Assembly (NCBI GenBank): GCA_008501765.1
Contig: QQUE01000001.1
Span: 62,001 to 126,000, forward strand
Length of the DNA stretch: 64,000 bases
From: Calditrichota bacterium
GTDB taxonomy: Bacteria; Zhuqueibacterota; Zhuqueibacteria; Zhuqueibacterales; Geothermadaptataceae
Direction of reading: 5' to 3'
Shown here: positions 34,779 through 44,795 of the stretch, in pieces
Numbering within the stretch: the first letter of the stretch is position 1
Layout of the letters: each line of letters starts with the position of its first letter
Notes under the pieces: model-generated
The model's database searches: none
Seen by the model: the letters and a program-made list of their open reading frames with translations, nothing else
Told to the model about the DNA's origin: nothing
Made by a program: the position numbers and the translations under genes

Positions 34779-36668
34779 TTAATTTTCCCCGGCAATCGCT
34801 TCCAATGTTTCCCAGCGCTGGTATTTTTCAGCCAGCCCGTTCTCGATGGTTTGCAGCCGCAATTTCACTTTCGCAACGGCGTCCCCGTTTTCTTTGTAGA
34901 AATCCGGATTGCCTAATTGATCGAAAAGTTCTGCCTGCTCAGATTCCAGGTTTTCAATTTCCTGCGGCAAATTGTGCAGCTCTTTTTTTTCATTAAACGA
35001 TATTTTTCGCGGCCGTTCTTTGACTGGTTTTTTCTGTTTCTTTCCAACTTTACCTGCTGGAACCGACATTTCTATTTTACGATGGCGCAGGTAATCATCG
35101 TATCCACCGACATACTCCTTGACACGGGCGTCGCCCTCAAAAGCTATTGTGCTCGTAACAACATTATTTAGAAAAGCACGGTCGTGGCTCACCAGTAAAA
35201 TCGTTCCGGAAAATTCGACCAACAGGCTCTCTAATAATTCCAAAGTTTCGGCATCGAGGTCGTTTGTCGGTTCGTCGAGCACCAAAACATTGGCAGTGCG
35301 CGTGAAAAGTTTGGCTAACAGCACCCGGTTCCGTTCACCGCCGGAGAGAACTTTGACGGGCACCCGGCAGCGTTCGGGCGCGAAGAGGAAATCCTGTAAA
35401 TAGGTGATAATGTGCTTTTTTACACCATTGGTTTCCAGTGTGTCACGTCCTTCGCCCACGTTTTCAATGATTGATTTCTCGTCGTCAAGCTGATCACGAA
35501 GTTGATCAAAATAGGCAACCTGTAGCCGAGTACCGTATTTGATTGTGCCCGATTGTGGTTTTAAATCCCCCAAAAGTGTTTTTAGCAATGTTGATTTTCC
35601 AACACCGTTGGGGCCGATTATCCCGATTTTATCACCGCGCAAAATTATGGTTGAGAAATTTTTAAAGATGCGTTCATTGCCATAAGAAAACGAAATGTCT
35701 TCTGTTTCCAAAACCAGGCGTCCAGAGCGCTCGGCTTCCTGAATTTTTATGGCAGCGGCACCATCGCGTTGGAGCCTGTTGTGCCGTTGTTCGCGCATTT
35801 TTTTCAGGGCTCGCACACGGCCTTCGTTGCGTGTTCTGCGGGCTTTTATTCCTTTACGCACCCAGGTCTCTTCCTGCGCTAATTTTTTATCGAAGCGGGC
35901 ATGGTTTTCGGCTTCTGCTTCCATAAGTGCTTCTTTTCGTTGCAGATACGTTGGATAGTCACAGGCCCAGTTGTGCAGTTTTAATAGATCCAGTTCAATT
36001 ATTCGTGTCGCCAGTTTTTGCAGGAATTCCCGATCGTGGGTGACAAAAATCAATGTGCCACCGTAGCGTAAAAGGAAATCTTCAAGCCAGGCAATTGCAT
36101 CGATATCCAAATGATTGGTCGGTTCGTCGAGCAAAAGAATATCCGGTTGCTGCACCAGGCCTTTGGCCAGCAAAGTGCGTCGTTTTAAACCGGCGGACAG
36201 TGTATTGAACTCAATATCTGCATCCAGCTTCATGTGCGATAAAACCGTTTCCACTTTTTGATGGATTTGCCAACCGCCCGCATGCTCCAATTCATCCTGC
36301 AGGCGGCTAAGTTTATTGAGGGAATGTTCTGAATATTCTTTTGCCAATTGCAGGCTGATATCGTGGTATTGATGCAGTAAATTACCAATTTTCCCCAATC
36401 CTTCGGCCACAATATCGAAAACGGAACCAGGAATGTGCTGTGGTACTTCCTGCGGCAAATATGAAACACGCAATCCTTGCTGGCGATGAATGGCACCGCT
36501 ATCGGCCTGTTCGTCTCCGTTTATGAGTTTCATTAAAGTCGATTTGCCGGTGCCGTTGCGTCCGAGCAAACTCACACGTTCACCCGGTTGAATTTGCAGG
36601 TTCAAATTTTCGAAAAGAATTTTACCGCCGTAGGCGAATTTTATATCCTGTAAACTGATTAAGGCCAT
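34779..36668 (-). CDS. ABC-F family ATPase, Uup-like
   Basis: A 629-residue cytoplasmic protein with two ATP-binding cassettes and no membrane helices. Walker A motifs GRNGTGKST near 37 and GPNGVGKST near 350; Walker B/signature parts ILLLDEPTNHLD near 187 and LSGGERNRVLLAKLF then VLVLDEPTNDLD near 465. The linker between the domains is strongly basic and the last ~90 residues form a coiled coil (EKKELHNLPQEIENLESEQ), as in Uup. ABC-F proteins act on ribosomes or, for Uup, influence DNA transposon excision. The 112-base gap upstream is mostly an octamer array. Confidence 0.92.
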   Translation of the reverse strand: MALISLQDIKFAYGGKILFENLNLQIQPGERVSLLGRNGTGKSTLMKLINGDEQADSGAIHRQQGLRVSYLPQEVPQHIPGSVFDIVAEGLGKIGNLLHQYHDISLQLAKEYSEHSLNKLSRLQDELEHAGGWQIHQKVETVLSHMKLDADIEFNTLSAGLKRRTLLAKGLVQQPDILLLDEPTNHLDIDAIAWLEDFLLRYGGTLIFVTHDREFLQKLATRIIELDLLKLHNWACDYPTYLQRKEALMEAEAENHARFDKKLAQEETWVRKGIKARRTRNEGRVRALKKMREQRHNRLQRDGAAAIKIQEAERSGRLVLETEDISFSYGNERIFKNFSTIILRGDKIGIIGPNGVGKSTLLKTLLGDLKPQSGTIKYGTRLQVAYFDQLRDQLDDEKSIIENVGEGRDTLETNGVKKHIITYLQDFLFAPERCRVPVKVLSGGERNRVLLAKLFTRTANVLVLDEPTNDLDAETLELLESLLVEFSGTILLVSHDRAFLNNVVTSTIAFEGDARVKEYVGGYDDYLRHRKIEMSVPAGKVGKKQKKPVKERPRKISFNEKKELHNLPQEIENLESEQAELFDQLGNPDFYKENGDAVAKVKLRLQTIENGLAEKYQRWETLEAIAGEN

Positions 36669-36704
36669 TTTTTATGGTTGAAAGTTAAATGTTAAAGATT
36701 GATG

Positions 36705-36780
36705 TTCAAACGTTCAAACGTTCAAACGTTCAAACGTTCAAACGTTCAAACGTTCTAACGTTCTAACGTTCTAACGTTCT
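36705..36780. repeat. Octamer tandem array (6x TTCAAACG, 3x TTCTAACG)
   Basis: Nine consecutive octamers and a partial tenth fill the gap between the glycosyltransferase stop codon (36781-36783) and the ABC-F gene. Six are TTCAAACG and three are TTCTAACG, so a point mutation has itself been amplified. The unit length equals that of the array at 16333. Confidence 0.9.
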
Positions 36781-37773
36781 TCATGCCAAAAACCAAAAGT
36801 GCTCGCCTTCGACAAATGCCTGTTCCAATAAATAGTGCCGAATTTCGGCCCGCGCTCCTTTGGTGCCAACGCAGCAGAGAATGAGTTCGCTGTTTTGGGG
36901 AATATCTTCGGGTGCGATAATTGGTTTATTCAGGTATTTTTGACCGATCTTTTTCGGACTGATATCGATGAAAGCTCTGGGCAGGTAGCCTTGGTTTTTA
37001 AGCGAACGCGCATGGATTTTGCCATCGCGCCCGACGCCCCAAAATAGAAAATTGCGCTTCTTCTCCAACAGATTTTTTATGACGAAGTACAATTTCAGCT
37101 CGCGGAAAGCTGCCGGTCGATAAGCTGCATTCAACCGTGACAGTTTATCCGGGTGCTCGCGCCAGTGAAACTGAACATCCGGGACTTTGGCAAAATTCCC
37201 GCCCGCGGAATACAAGCGCAGCAGTAGATCGTAATCCTCAGGAAAATCGCCCTTTCGGTAACCGCCGATCTGCCGCAGTGGCTCAGCCCGCATAATTAGC
37301 GTCGGATGCAGGATGGGCATTTCAACGTACATATTGTTTATTATTTCAGTTGTTGTAACGATACTATTGAGCCAATTCACATAATAACGCATGCCTTCTG
37401 CCACATTTTCTTGCGGAAATATCGCGACACCGCACCCCACCGCTGCGAGCGAACAATTGGATTCCAGCAGGGCCATTTGTTTCTCGAAGCGCTGTGGGAG
37501 AGAAATATCGTCCGCGTCCATGCGCGCAACGAAATCTCCGGCGGCTGAGTTCAATCCATTATTTAGTGCAGACACAATACCGGCATGCGCTTGTCTTATA
37601 ATCTTTACACGCTCATCAGAAAATGAAGATATAATTTCTTGAGTTCGATCTGTGGAGCCATCGTCTATGACGATGAGTTCAAAGTCCGAAAATGATTGGT
37701 TTAATATGCTATTAATCGCTGAAGAAATGGTATTTTCTGCATTGTAAACAGGAAGGATGACTGAGAGTTTCAT
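36781..37773 (-). CDS. Family-2 glycosyltransferase with C-terminal Rossmann-like domain
   Basis: A 330-residue protein. The GT-A domain (1-~225) has VILPVYNAENTISSAINSIL at the start, VIDDGSTDRTQEI near 35 and the metal-binding DxD in VARMDADDISLPQRF near 86; FPEDYDLLLRLYSAGG near 180 carries the catalytic acidic pair. The last ~90 residues (NFLFWGVGRDGKIHARSL and on) look like a small nucleotide-binding domain found attached to some surface glycosyltransferases. It probably builds a surface glycan; donor and acceptor are unknown. There is no membrane segment. The octamer array begins directly at its stop codon. Confidence 0.85.
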   Translation of the reverse strand: MKLSVILPVYNAENTISSAINSILNQSFSDFELIVIDDGSTDRTQEIISSFSDERVKIIRQAHAGIVSALNNGLNSAAGDFVARMDADDISLPQRFEKQMALLESNCSLAAVGCGVAIFPQENVAEGMRYYVNWLNSIVTTTEIINNMYVEMPILHPTLIMRAEPLRQIGGYRKGDFPEDYDLLLRLYSAGGNFAKVPDVQFHWREHPDKLSRLNAAYRPAAFRELKLYFVIKNLLEKKRNFLFWGVGRDGKIHARSLKNQGYLPRAFIDISPKKIGQKYLNKPIIAPEDIPQNSELILCCVGTKGARAEIRHYLLEQAFVEGEHFWFLA

Positions 37774-37974
37774 GTATAAATATTTGCAGAATTATTTTGG
37801 CAGTTCAAGGGATTGCGTTACTGAAATTGTTACTCAGAAGCTCTTATTTTTTAATTAAATATAAACAAATAAGCCACACAGTCAAGGAGGCACTTCATCA
37901 GTTATTTAAATAATGAAAACAAGAACACGGAAATTGAGAGGCAATTTTTTACTCTTCGATTGCTCTGCGCAAGT

Positions 37975-38712
37975 TTACCAACCCAACTTTTTTCGTAACG
38001 CTTTTCCCGCAGTTCGACTCACGGAAAGTTTTGAGTTTTTGTTATCGGCAGTAGTAATTTCGTAGCCGCCACTGTTATCTGCCTCGATTTTGCGAACATA
38101 GTTCAGATTGACGATTGACGAGCGGTGAATACGGAAGAATTTTTCCGGATCAAGTCTTGTTTCCAGTTGCGACAGCGTGTTGTTGAGCAGATAACGCTGG
38201 TTTTCCAGACAGGCGTAAACGAATTTACTTTCACTGATAAAATAGACGATTTCGTCTTCGGAAAACATGAATATTTTATCGCCGATGCGGGAGGCAAAAC
38301 GGGTGAGATAGGATGCCGGTGGCTGCCAATGGGCGAGTAAGTTATTAATGGCCGCGGGTGCATTTTCATTTTCCCGAACGCGCGAAATGGCTTCTTCAAG
38401 CCGCGATTGTGAATAGGGTTTGAGCAAGAAATCCACGGCACGTAGTTCGAAGGCCTGAACAGCATATTGATCGTAAGCGGTTGTAAATATGACTGCAGGT
38501 TTGGTTTTTATCAATTGTAAAACATCCAGTCCCGACATGTCGGTGAGATGGATATCGAGCAAGAGAAGTTCGGGTTTGATGGCATCAATCTCAATGATTG
38601 CTTTTTTGCCACTGGCGCTGTGGCCAATAATTTCGATGTCAGTAATTTCTTGCAGCATGCTTTGCAAGCGTTGCAACGCCGGTTCTTCATCTTCGATTAC
38701 ATACGTTTTCAT
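37975..38712 (-). CDS. LytTR-type response regulator
   Basis: A 245-residue DNA-binding regulator. The receiver domain (1-~120) has DEEPALQRL, the phospho-acceptor aspartate in ELLLLDIHLTDMSGLDV near 54, the TTAYDQYAVQAF stretch and lysine in FLLKPYS near 100. The LytTR domain (~145-245) has FMFSEDEIVYFISESKFVYAC and FFRIHRSSIVNLNYVRKIE, the beta-fold that binds DNA direct repeats. The partner kinase lies 48 bases upstream, in the same unit as the bactofilin-like gene. Confidence 0.92.
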   Translation of the reverse strand: MKTYVIEDEEPALQRLQSMLQEITDIEIIGHSASGKKAIIEIDAIKPELLLLDIHLTDMSGLDVLQLIKTKPAVIFTTAYDQYAVQAFELRAVDFLLKPYSQSRLEEAISRVRENENAPAAINNLLAHWQPPASYLTRFASRIGDKIFMFSEDEIVYFISESKFVYACLENQRYLLNNTLSQLETRLDPEKFFRIHRSSIVNLNYVRKIEADNSGGYEITTADNKNSKLSVSRTAGKALRKKLGW

Positions 38713-38760
38713 AGTTTACAATTTCAAGTTGAATGTTTGAATGTCTCAGTATTCCAGTAT

Positions 38761-39852
38761 TTAAACTGGTACTCGAATTTTAACAGTCGTACCCTTGCGC
38801 CAAATTGAATCGAAATGCACCAGATCTTTTTTATGATAGAACAGGACAAGCCGCTCGGACAAATTGGCCAAAGCATGGCCTGGTTTTATAAATTTATTTT
38901 TCATGACTGGTGCAAGTCCCTGCCCATTGTCCTTAATTTTGAAAATGAGATTTTTGCTCTCCAATATAATTATTATATCAATTTTGAGCATCACATTTTG
39001 GTCTTGCCAGCCATGACGAATTGAATTTTCGATCAGCGGCTGCAAAATAAAAGCAGGAACAAGCCGGGATTCATCGTTGGTTTTTTGCTGCCATTCGATC
39101 GAAAGTTTATCCGGGAAACGTGCTTGTAAAAGTTTCAGATACCCCTGGGTAAAATTGATTTCTTCCTTGAGTGTTACTTTTTCTGCTGCTGAATTTTTAA
39201 AAACATAGCGCAAAAGATCGCTCAATTGGACCAGCAATTGTTCTGCTTTTTCGGCATCCGCTTTGACGAGACTGGTTATTGTATTTAATGTATTAAAAAG
39301 AAAATGCGGATCCATCTGTGCCCGCAATGCAGTAAGTTCAGCTTGCTCACGGGCCCTGCTGTGGCGTGCTTCCTGCCACCGTATTTGAACCCAGCTACCC
39401 AGAATACTCGCCAGGCTGAAGAGCAGCATGATTGCCATAAATGTCCAAACAGACTGTTGCACTGCCGGGTGAACAAATCGCGAAAATTCTATTTCCTGCC
39501 CTGGATTTTGGATGAAATCACTCAATGAAATCCAGAAAAATTCATAGACTCCGCCGATAGAAAATAAGGAGTCGTGCAAAATTTGTGCTTTGATGAATAG
39601 TCCGAAGAGAAACGCGGCGATTAGAGCAATTGCATAAAAAATTGCCCGGAGAAACCATTGTTGATGCAGATTAAATACACGCAGTTTATCACCAAGTAGT
39701 TGGTGCATTCCTGCTACAAAAATCACCAATAAAAACGCGTGAATAAATCCGATTATCCCGGCTATGGACAGGGTATTTAATTGTGATAAGTTGAGAAATG
39801 TAAAAATGACGCCACCGATCAGGGTGGCGCCAAGAAGCATAATTATTTTTTT
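38761..39852 (-). CDS. LytS-like membrane histidine kinase
   Basis: A ~364-residue sensor kinase. Four N-terminal helices (~5-160) precede a His_kinase/HATPase pair: the phospho-acceptor histidine in ALRAQMDPHFLFNTLNTITSL near 195, the N box in QPLIENSIRHGW near 280 and the ATP-lid motif FKIKDNGQGLAP near 315. Its ATG, at the immediate end of the preceding gene, overlaps that stop by four bases (ATGA; start at 39855), so the kinase is translationally coupled to the bactofilin-like gene and probably senses the same membrane condition. It lacks any extracellular sensor domain. Confidence 0.9.
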   Translation of the reverse strand, partial: KKIIMLLGATLIGGVIFTFLNLSQLNTLSIAGIIGFIHAFLLVIFVAGMHQLLGDKLRVFNLHQQWFLRAIFYAIALIAAFLFGLFIKAQILHDSLFSIGGVYEFFWISLSDFIQNPGQEIEFSRFVHPAVQQSVWTFMAIMLLFSLASILGSWVQIRWQEARHSRAREQAELTALRAQMDPHFLFNTLNTITSLVKADAEKAEQLLVQLSDLLRYVFKNSAAEKVTLKEEINFTQGYLKLLQARFPDKLSIEWQQKTNDESRLVPAFILQPLIENSIRHGWQDQNVMLKIDIIIILESKNLIFKIKDNGQGLAPVMKNKFIKPGHALANLSERLVLFYHKKDLVHFDSIWRKGTTVKIRVPV

Positions 39853-40982
39853 CATTTAGCGGTTTCTAAATCTTTGTTTTTATAGTTATTCCAAATGAAA
39901 TACAGGAAACTTCCCATTCCAAAACTGACCACAATTAACGAGATGAGCACACCGATGTACGGGATATGTTTCAAAAGGGCCAGGAGAAATACACCGAGGA
40001 TTAACGCCCAAACAAGGGATGACTTGTTGCCGTTTTTACTAGCGCGGTTCAAAATTTGAACGCCAAGAAACAAGCCGCTGATAATACCGGCGAGATACAA
40101 TAGCATAAGATAAAATGCCAGAACGAATAATGCTATGGGAATCGACAGCACCATCACTGCGAGAATAACGATAACCACCGGAGTTGCTACCAGCGCGAGA
40201 AAACCCAAGCCCAGGCTTTGCAGCACATTTTGTTCAGCAAAACCGATCTGGTCTTTTGCAAAATCTTTGAATATCAGGACGTAGCACAGACCCAAAAGAA
40301 CGGCTGCGAGAAATGTGAACACAAACTTAAAAAACATGCCCGCGTAATGGCGTTCACCATAGGTGATGATCGCATTGGCTGGCACATTTTCAATCTCTTT
40401 TCCCTCCATCCAATAGGGAAGTTTGAACTCTATTTCACCACCGGCTTCAAAGTTCGGGCCGAATTCAATTTTTTCGGAACCCCACTCGATCGAGCCGCCG
40501 ACTTCGCCATCAAAAAAAGCAACGCCGCTGCCACCTTTCAGGTTGCCCTCAATGGTGCCGCCTTCGAAGAGTAAATTTCCGGTGCCGACAAAAACATTGC
40601 CCCGAATATAGGCTTTTTCTGTGATCCGGACCGTGCCGCCACCGACAAAAACATCGTCAGCAATTTCACTATCGATTAAAACTGTTTCGCCACCTCCGAA
40701 GAGCATTCCGTTGACAGTACCACGAATTGTTAAATTTTTTGCGGCGGCAAAGAGATCGTCTCCGACATCCCCTTTAACGGTGACATTTTCTCCGGCAGCG
40801 AACAGATCACCGAGCAGGACGCCTTCAAGAAGTACATTTCTGGCTGCGACCATCAAATCTTTGCTGGTCGTGTCCCCGGCAGCAATATGCACCGTTCGTC
40901 CACCTTTGTAATCCGAAGCATGGACATGGACGGCTGCGGCTAATAAAAGCATAATTCCAACAAATAATACGATACGTTTCAT
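39852..40982 (-). CDS. Exported bactofilin-like beta-helix protein with membrane domain
   Basis: A 376-residue protein. The ATG at 40982 has GGAGAA upstream; a TTG two codons earlier is rejected. After a signal peptide (ending VHVHAS) comes a right-handed beta-helix (~25-170) with hexad-like repeats such as LLEGVLLGDLFAAGENVTVKG and NVFVGTGNLLFEGGTIEGNL, like polymer-forming bactofilin domains, but exported. The second half has about five helices (from ~210). Proteins of this layout are seen in several phyla without assigned function. It is the first gene of the unit with LytS/LytR-type genes, so a sensor or target role in envelope signalling is plausible. Confidence 0.8.
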   Translation of the reverse strand: MKRIVLFVGIMLLLAAAVHVHASDYKGGRTVHIAAGDTTSKDLMVAARNVLLEGVLLGDLFAAGENVTVKGDVGDDLFAAAKNLTIRGTVNGMLFGGGETVLIDSEIADDVFVGGGTVRITEKAYIRGNVFVGTGNLLFEGGTIEGNLKGGSGVAFFDGEVGGSIEWGSEKIEFGPNFEAGGEIEFKLPYWMEGKEIENVPANAIITYGERHYAGMFFKFVFTFLAAVLLGLCYVLIFKDFAKDQIGFAEQNVLQSLGLGFLALVATPVVIVILAVMVLSIPIALFVLAFYLMLLYLAGIISGLFLGVQILNRASKNGNKSSLVWALILGVFLLALLKHIPYIGVLISLIVVSFGMGSFLYFIWNNYKNKDLETAK

Positions 40983-41210
40983 GATCAATTCTCCTATTAG
41001 ATTATGGATGTTTTGATCAGATAATACGCAAACTGATTTTATTGTTCAGCTTGTTGCGGATGAATGGGAGGATAATCAGGATGAGTGGTGAAATAACGGG
41101 ATGGATGGATTAAGGTATATTTCGTACTCCTCATCGTATTCGTAATCGGAGTTATTTTTTCGTCGTTAAGCACCGAAATAGAAGTTGGATGTTTTATTTC
41201 ACCGTTGAAT

Positions 41211-41645
41211 TTAGCGCTCACAATATTTTTTTACATCATCCAAATTTTTAGCGACGCCTTTACGAAAGAGACCTTTCATCAACGGATTCAGTAATTTTGA
41301 TAATAATTTATGCGCTTTGGCGTCCATCGTCACCTTGAGAACTGTGTTTCCATTCTCCTGCTTTACCTCAAACAATGTATCCCACACCGTGCCGTGGCTG
41401 TCGGCCACCATGCGCACATGATCGTTTTTCACAAATTCTGTGATTTCCAGTTCAGTGACCATTTTCTTTTTGTTTGTAATTCGCGTCTCACTAAATCGCA
41501 TGCCCAGGCCTGATTTGATTTCAGACAGAATCTCAAAATCAACGATTTCCGGCACGGCTTTGGAAAAATTTGTGATATTGGAGATTGTGTTGAATACATT
41601 TTCAACTGTCGACTCGATTTTTCGGATTATAGATATGCGGACCAT
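41211..41645 (-). CDS. SRPBCC/polyketide-cyclase-like protein
   Basis: A 144-residue cytoplasmic protein with the START-like pattern: STVENVFNTISNITNFSKAVPEI at the start, strands in the middle (MVTELEITEFVKNDHVRMVAD; NTVLKVTMDAKA) and a long final helix. It resembles coenzyme-Q-binding or polyketide-cyclase-type SRPBCC proteins, which bind hydrophobic ligands. No partner gene is coupled to it. The ligand is unknown. Confidence 0.75.
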   Translation of the reverse strand: MVRISIIRKIESTVENVFNTISNITNFSKAVPEIVDFEILSEIKSGLGMRFSETRITNKKKMVTELEITEFVKNDHVRMVADSHGTVWDTLFEVKQENGNTVLKVTMDAKAHKLLSKLLNPLMKGLFRKGVAKNLDDVKKYCER

Positions 41646-41720
41646 AAATTTGCCATATCTGGTTTGTCAAGTGGAGTGAAGTTGGCCACAATTTGTTCTG
41701 CAACTTTTCAGTGTATTGCT

Positions 41721-44700
41721 TTAATTCTCTATTATTTGCACCCGGTAAAATATTTTATACATCACCGGCACAAAGAGCAGAGTAATCACAGTCGCGAAAA
41801 ATAGGCCGAAAATGATGCCGATGGCCATCGGGCGCCACATATCGCCGCCACCAAACCACAGGGGCAGCATCCCGAACGAGGTTGTAAAAGTGGTTAGCAG
41901 TATCGGACGGAAACGCTCATTTGCTGCCTGAATAATCGCTTTGTACGGCGTATGACCGTGGTGGCTTTGCTCCAACTCGATACGATCGATGAGCACAATG
42001 GCATTGTTAATTATGATTCCCGCCAGAGAGATTAAACCGAGGAATGCAGTAAAACTGAAATAGGATTGGGCGAGCAACAAACCACCCACGAGACCGATGA
42101 GTCCGAATGGGATTGTACTTAAAATAATCGTTGTTTTACGCACAGAGTTAAACTGGATAATGAGCAATAAGACAATGATAAAAAATGAGATAGGCAGTTT
42201 GGCAATCACAGCGCCAACAGCCTCGGATCGGCTTTCACTATCGCCGCCAAACTCGTAAGTATAGCCAACAGGCCAATTTTTACTTTGTTCCTGAAGCCAG
42301 GGAGAAATCTCATTGATTATGGCAACAGCTGTTACATCACTTTCGATTTGGCTTTCAACAGTAATCGTCCTTTGCAAATCACGCCGTAAAATCTTGGCAA
42401 ACTGCCATTCCGGGATGATGCTGGCTACTTGACCGAGGGGCATACTTTTACCCGAGTTCTGTGAAAAAATAGTCAGGGACTCAATATTGTCATAGCTGAT
42501 CTGGCTGCTGCCCTTGGCGCGCATTTCGATGGGAAAAGTATTTTCATTTTCCCTGTATTCACCGACACGGAAACCGGATAAAACCGTGTTTAATGAGATG
42601 GCGATATCATTATTTGTCAAGCCGGAGCGGCTCAGTTTTGACTGATGAATTTTAACATAGAATTTTTTGATTTTCGGCCCCCAATTATCATCGACATTTT
42701 TTGTTCCACGCATGCTATTGAGCCGTTTTTTGATCTGCCCGGAAATTGTAAATAATTTTTCCGGATCATCACCGGAAAGCCGAATTTCAATTGGAATGGT
42801 GGAGCCGCCGCTTGTACCAAGTTTTTTTACTACTACATTGGCATCGTGGAGATTGTTGAAACAAAACCTGTCCAGTTTGTCCATTACTAAATTATTATCT
42901 TTATTGGAAGTTGTATTGATGAGTAAATGGGCATAGCCGGAGTTTTGTTCCTCGGGCATATAGCCGAGATCGTAAGCATTGGGCCCAACACCAATAAATG
43001 AGGACCAGTTTATGATGCCACGGGGCCTATGCTTGTTTACCTGCAAGCTGTCCTGAATAAATTGTTCAACCAGTGTTACATTTTGTTCGGTGGTTTCTAT
43101 GCGGCTGCCAAGGGGCAAATTTATATCCATTGTTACCAGGCTACGGTCGCTATCTGGCATAAAAATGACAGGTAAATAACCAAAACCAAAGAGTGAAACA
43201 ATAAATAATATGACCACTGTGAGTATGACCAGAAATGGTTTTTTCAGCGAAGCGATGATGAGTTTGTTGTAATAAATATTCCATTTATCAAAAACAGATT
43301 GTTTTTTCTCTTTTTTAACTTTGATAAGCACCATTGCAAAGAGTGGAACAATTGCTAAAGCGACCACCCATGAGGATAAAAGAGCCAGAGTAATAACTGA
43401 AAAAAGTTGCCCCATCATTTCGCCCATTACGGATTCCGAAAGGTAAAAAGAAAGGAAGGCTGCCGAGGTTGTCAGTGTGGAAATGAGCAAAGGCACCATT
43501 AATTCTTTGCCTGTGGCAATGGCTGCATCGGTTTTTGTATCGCCCCGTTCGAGGCGTACCATGTACGATTCTGCTATGACAATTGCGTTGTCGACCAACA
43601 TCCCCAGTGCCATTATAAGCGCAGCAAGGGATACTTTGTTGAGGCCAATAACGAAATAGCTCATTAAAAGGAAGGTGGTGATAATGGTTGTTGGAATTAA
43701 AATAGCCACTACTATCCCGGTTCGAAATCCAAGAAATACGAACATGACCACCAGCACGATTAGCAAACTTTGCAGCACATTGGAGACGAAATTGTTAACA
43801 CTGCTTTCAACGTAATAATCCTGTGAACTGGTGCGGATCGCTTCCAGCCCGACAGGCAGTGATTTATTGTACTGAACAAGCAGTTCGTCTACTTCCTGGC
43901 CGAGTTTGATGATATTGGCTTCATCTTTTAGTGAAATGTAGAGAAACAGGGCGTCGTGGCCGTTCAGTTTTGCGATGGATTTTCGGGGGGATATGTAATC
44001 ACGGTAGACATTTGAAATGTTGCTCAGTGCCACAGTTTCGCCACTGTTGCCAACTGGAACAAGGATATTTTCTATATCATTTACCGTTTCAAAGTTGCCG
44101 GATGGTTCGAGAATTATTCGTTCTTTTCCAAGGTTCACTTGCCCGGCGGAATTGATAATGTTGTGGCTATTGATAATTCCTTTTAGCTTGCTGCTCGAAA
44201 GCCCGTGTTTCGCAAGCTCAGCTTCATCGAAATCGACAAAGATTGTTTCATCGATGACGCCACCCAACTCTACTTTGGCGGCGTCATCAAGAAGAATTAT
44301 TTTATTGCGTAGATCTTCGGCGTAATCTTTTATTTCGCTGTAACTAAAACCATCGGATTTAAAAGCGAGAAAAATTCCGAAAACATCACCAATTCCCTCA
44401 TCTTTTACATTGGGTTTTGTAACACCAGATGGGAATCCGGTTATGCCGTCTACTTTCCGTCGTAGCCGATCCCAAATTGGCTGAAGTTCATCTTTTGGTA
44501 CATCTTCTTTCAGGGCAACTTTCACGATGGACACCCCGGTGCGGGATGTGCTGGTTATATTTTTAATCTGCGGAATTTCCTGCGCTACTTTTTCAATTTT
44601 ATCGGTGACCAAAGATTCAATTCGTTCCGGGCTTGCGCCGGGGAAATTGGTAACAATACTCACTACGCGGATCGTAAATGGTGGCATGCTATCTCTGGGG

Positions 44701-44795
44701 AGGTCGCCGTATGAGGCGAGGCCGATCACCAGAACGATGAGCAACAAAATGTAAGTTACACGGTTATTTTTTATTGCAATTTCTGTGATATTCAT
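41721..44795 (-). CDS. RND-family efflux pump inner-membrane transporter
   Basis: A 1024-residue transporter with the standard 12-helix layout and two large periplasmic loops. The start NITEIAIKNNRVTYILLLIVLVIG and PRDSMPPFTIRVVSIVTNFPGASPE near 40 are typical of the HAE1/MdtB-like group. Proton-relay residues are indicated by ALGMLVDNAIVIAESY near 400, and the second half by LISLAGIIINNAIVLIDR near 935. It exports drugs or small molecules with proton antiport. It is the last of three genes (outer-membrane fusion protein, adaptor, pump) read in one direction with gaps of 210 and 158 bases. Confidence 0.93.
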   Translation of the reverse strand: MNITEIAIKNNRVTYILLLIVLVIGLASYGDLPRDSMPPFTIRVVSIVTNFPGASPERIESLVTDKIEKVAQEIPQIKNITSTSRTGVSIVKVALKEDVPKDELQPIWDRLRRKVDGITGFPSGVTKPNVKDEGIGDVFGIFLAFKSDGFSYSEIKDYAEDLRNKIILLDDAAKVELGGVIDETIFVDFDEAELAKHGLSSSKLKGIINSHNIINSAGQVNLGKERIILEPSGNFETVNDIENILVPVGNSGETVALSNISNVYRDYISPRKSIAKLNGHDALFLYISLKDEANIIKLGQEVDELLVQYNKSLPVGLEAIRTSSQDYYVESSVNNFVSNVLQSLLIVLVVMFVFLGFRTGIVVAILIPTTIITTFLLMSYFVIGLNKVSLAALIMALGMLVDNAIVIAESYMVRLERGDTKTDAAIATGKELMVPLLISTLTTSAAFLSFYLSESVMGEMMGQLFSVITLALLSSWVVALAIVPLFAMVLIKVKKEKKQSVFDKWNIYYNKLIIASLKKPFLVILTVVILFIVSLFGFGYLPVIFMPDSDRSLVTMDINLPLGSRIETTEQNVTLVEQFIQDSLQVNKHRPRGIINWSSFIGVGPNAYDLGYMPEEQNSGYAHLLINTTSNKDNNLVMDKLDRFCFNNLHDANVVVKKLGTSGGSTIPIEIRLSGDDPEKLFTISGQIKKRLNSMRGTKNVDDNWGPKIKKFYVKIHQSKLSRSGLTNNDIAISLNTVLSGFRVGEYRENENTFPIEMRAKGSSQISYDNIESLTIFSQNSGKSMPLGQVASIIPEWQFAKILRRDLQRTITVESQIESDVTAVAIINEISPWLQEQSKNWPVGYTYEFGGDSESRSEAVGAVIAKLPISFFIIVLLLIIQFNSVRKTTIILSTIPFGLIGLVGGLLLAQSYFSFTAFLGLISLAGIIINNAIVLIDRIELEQSHHGHTPYKAIIQAANERFRPILLTTFTTSFGMLPLWFGGGDMWRPMAIGIIFGLFFATVITLLFVPVMYKIFYRVQIIEN

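Noticed and set aside
41039-41221. Minus-strand 60-codon frame after the SRPBCC gene
   Set aside because: No ribosome site, overlaps the end of the SRPBCC gene, and the composition (many His, Pro, Thr, Tyr) is unlike its neighbours.
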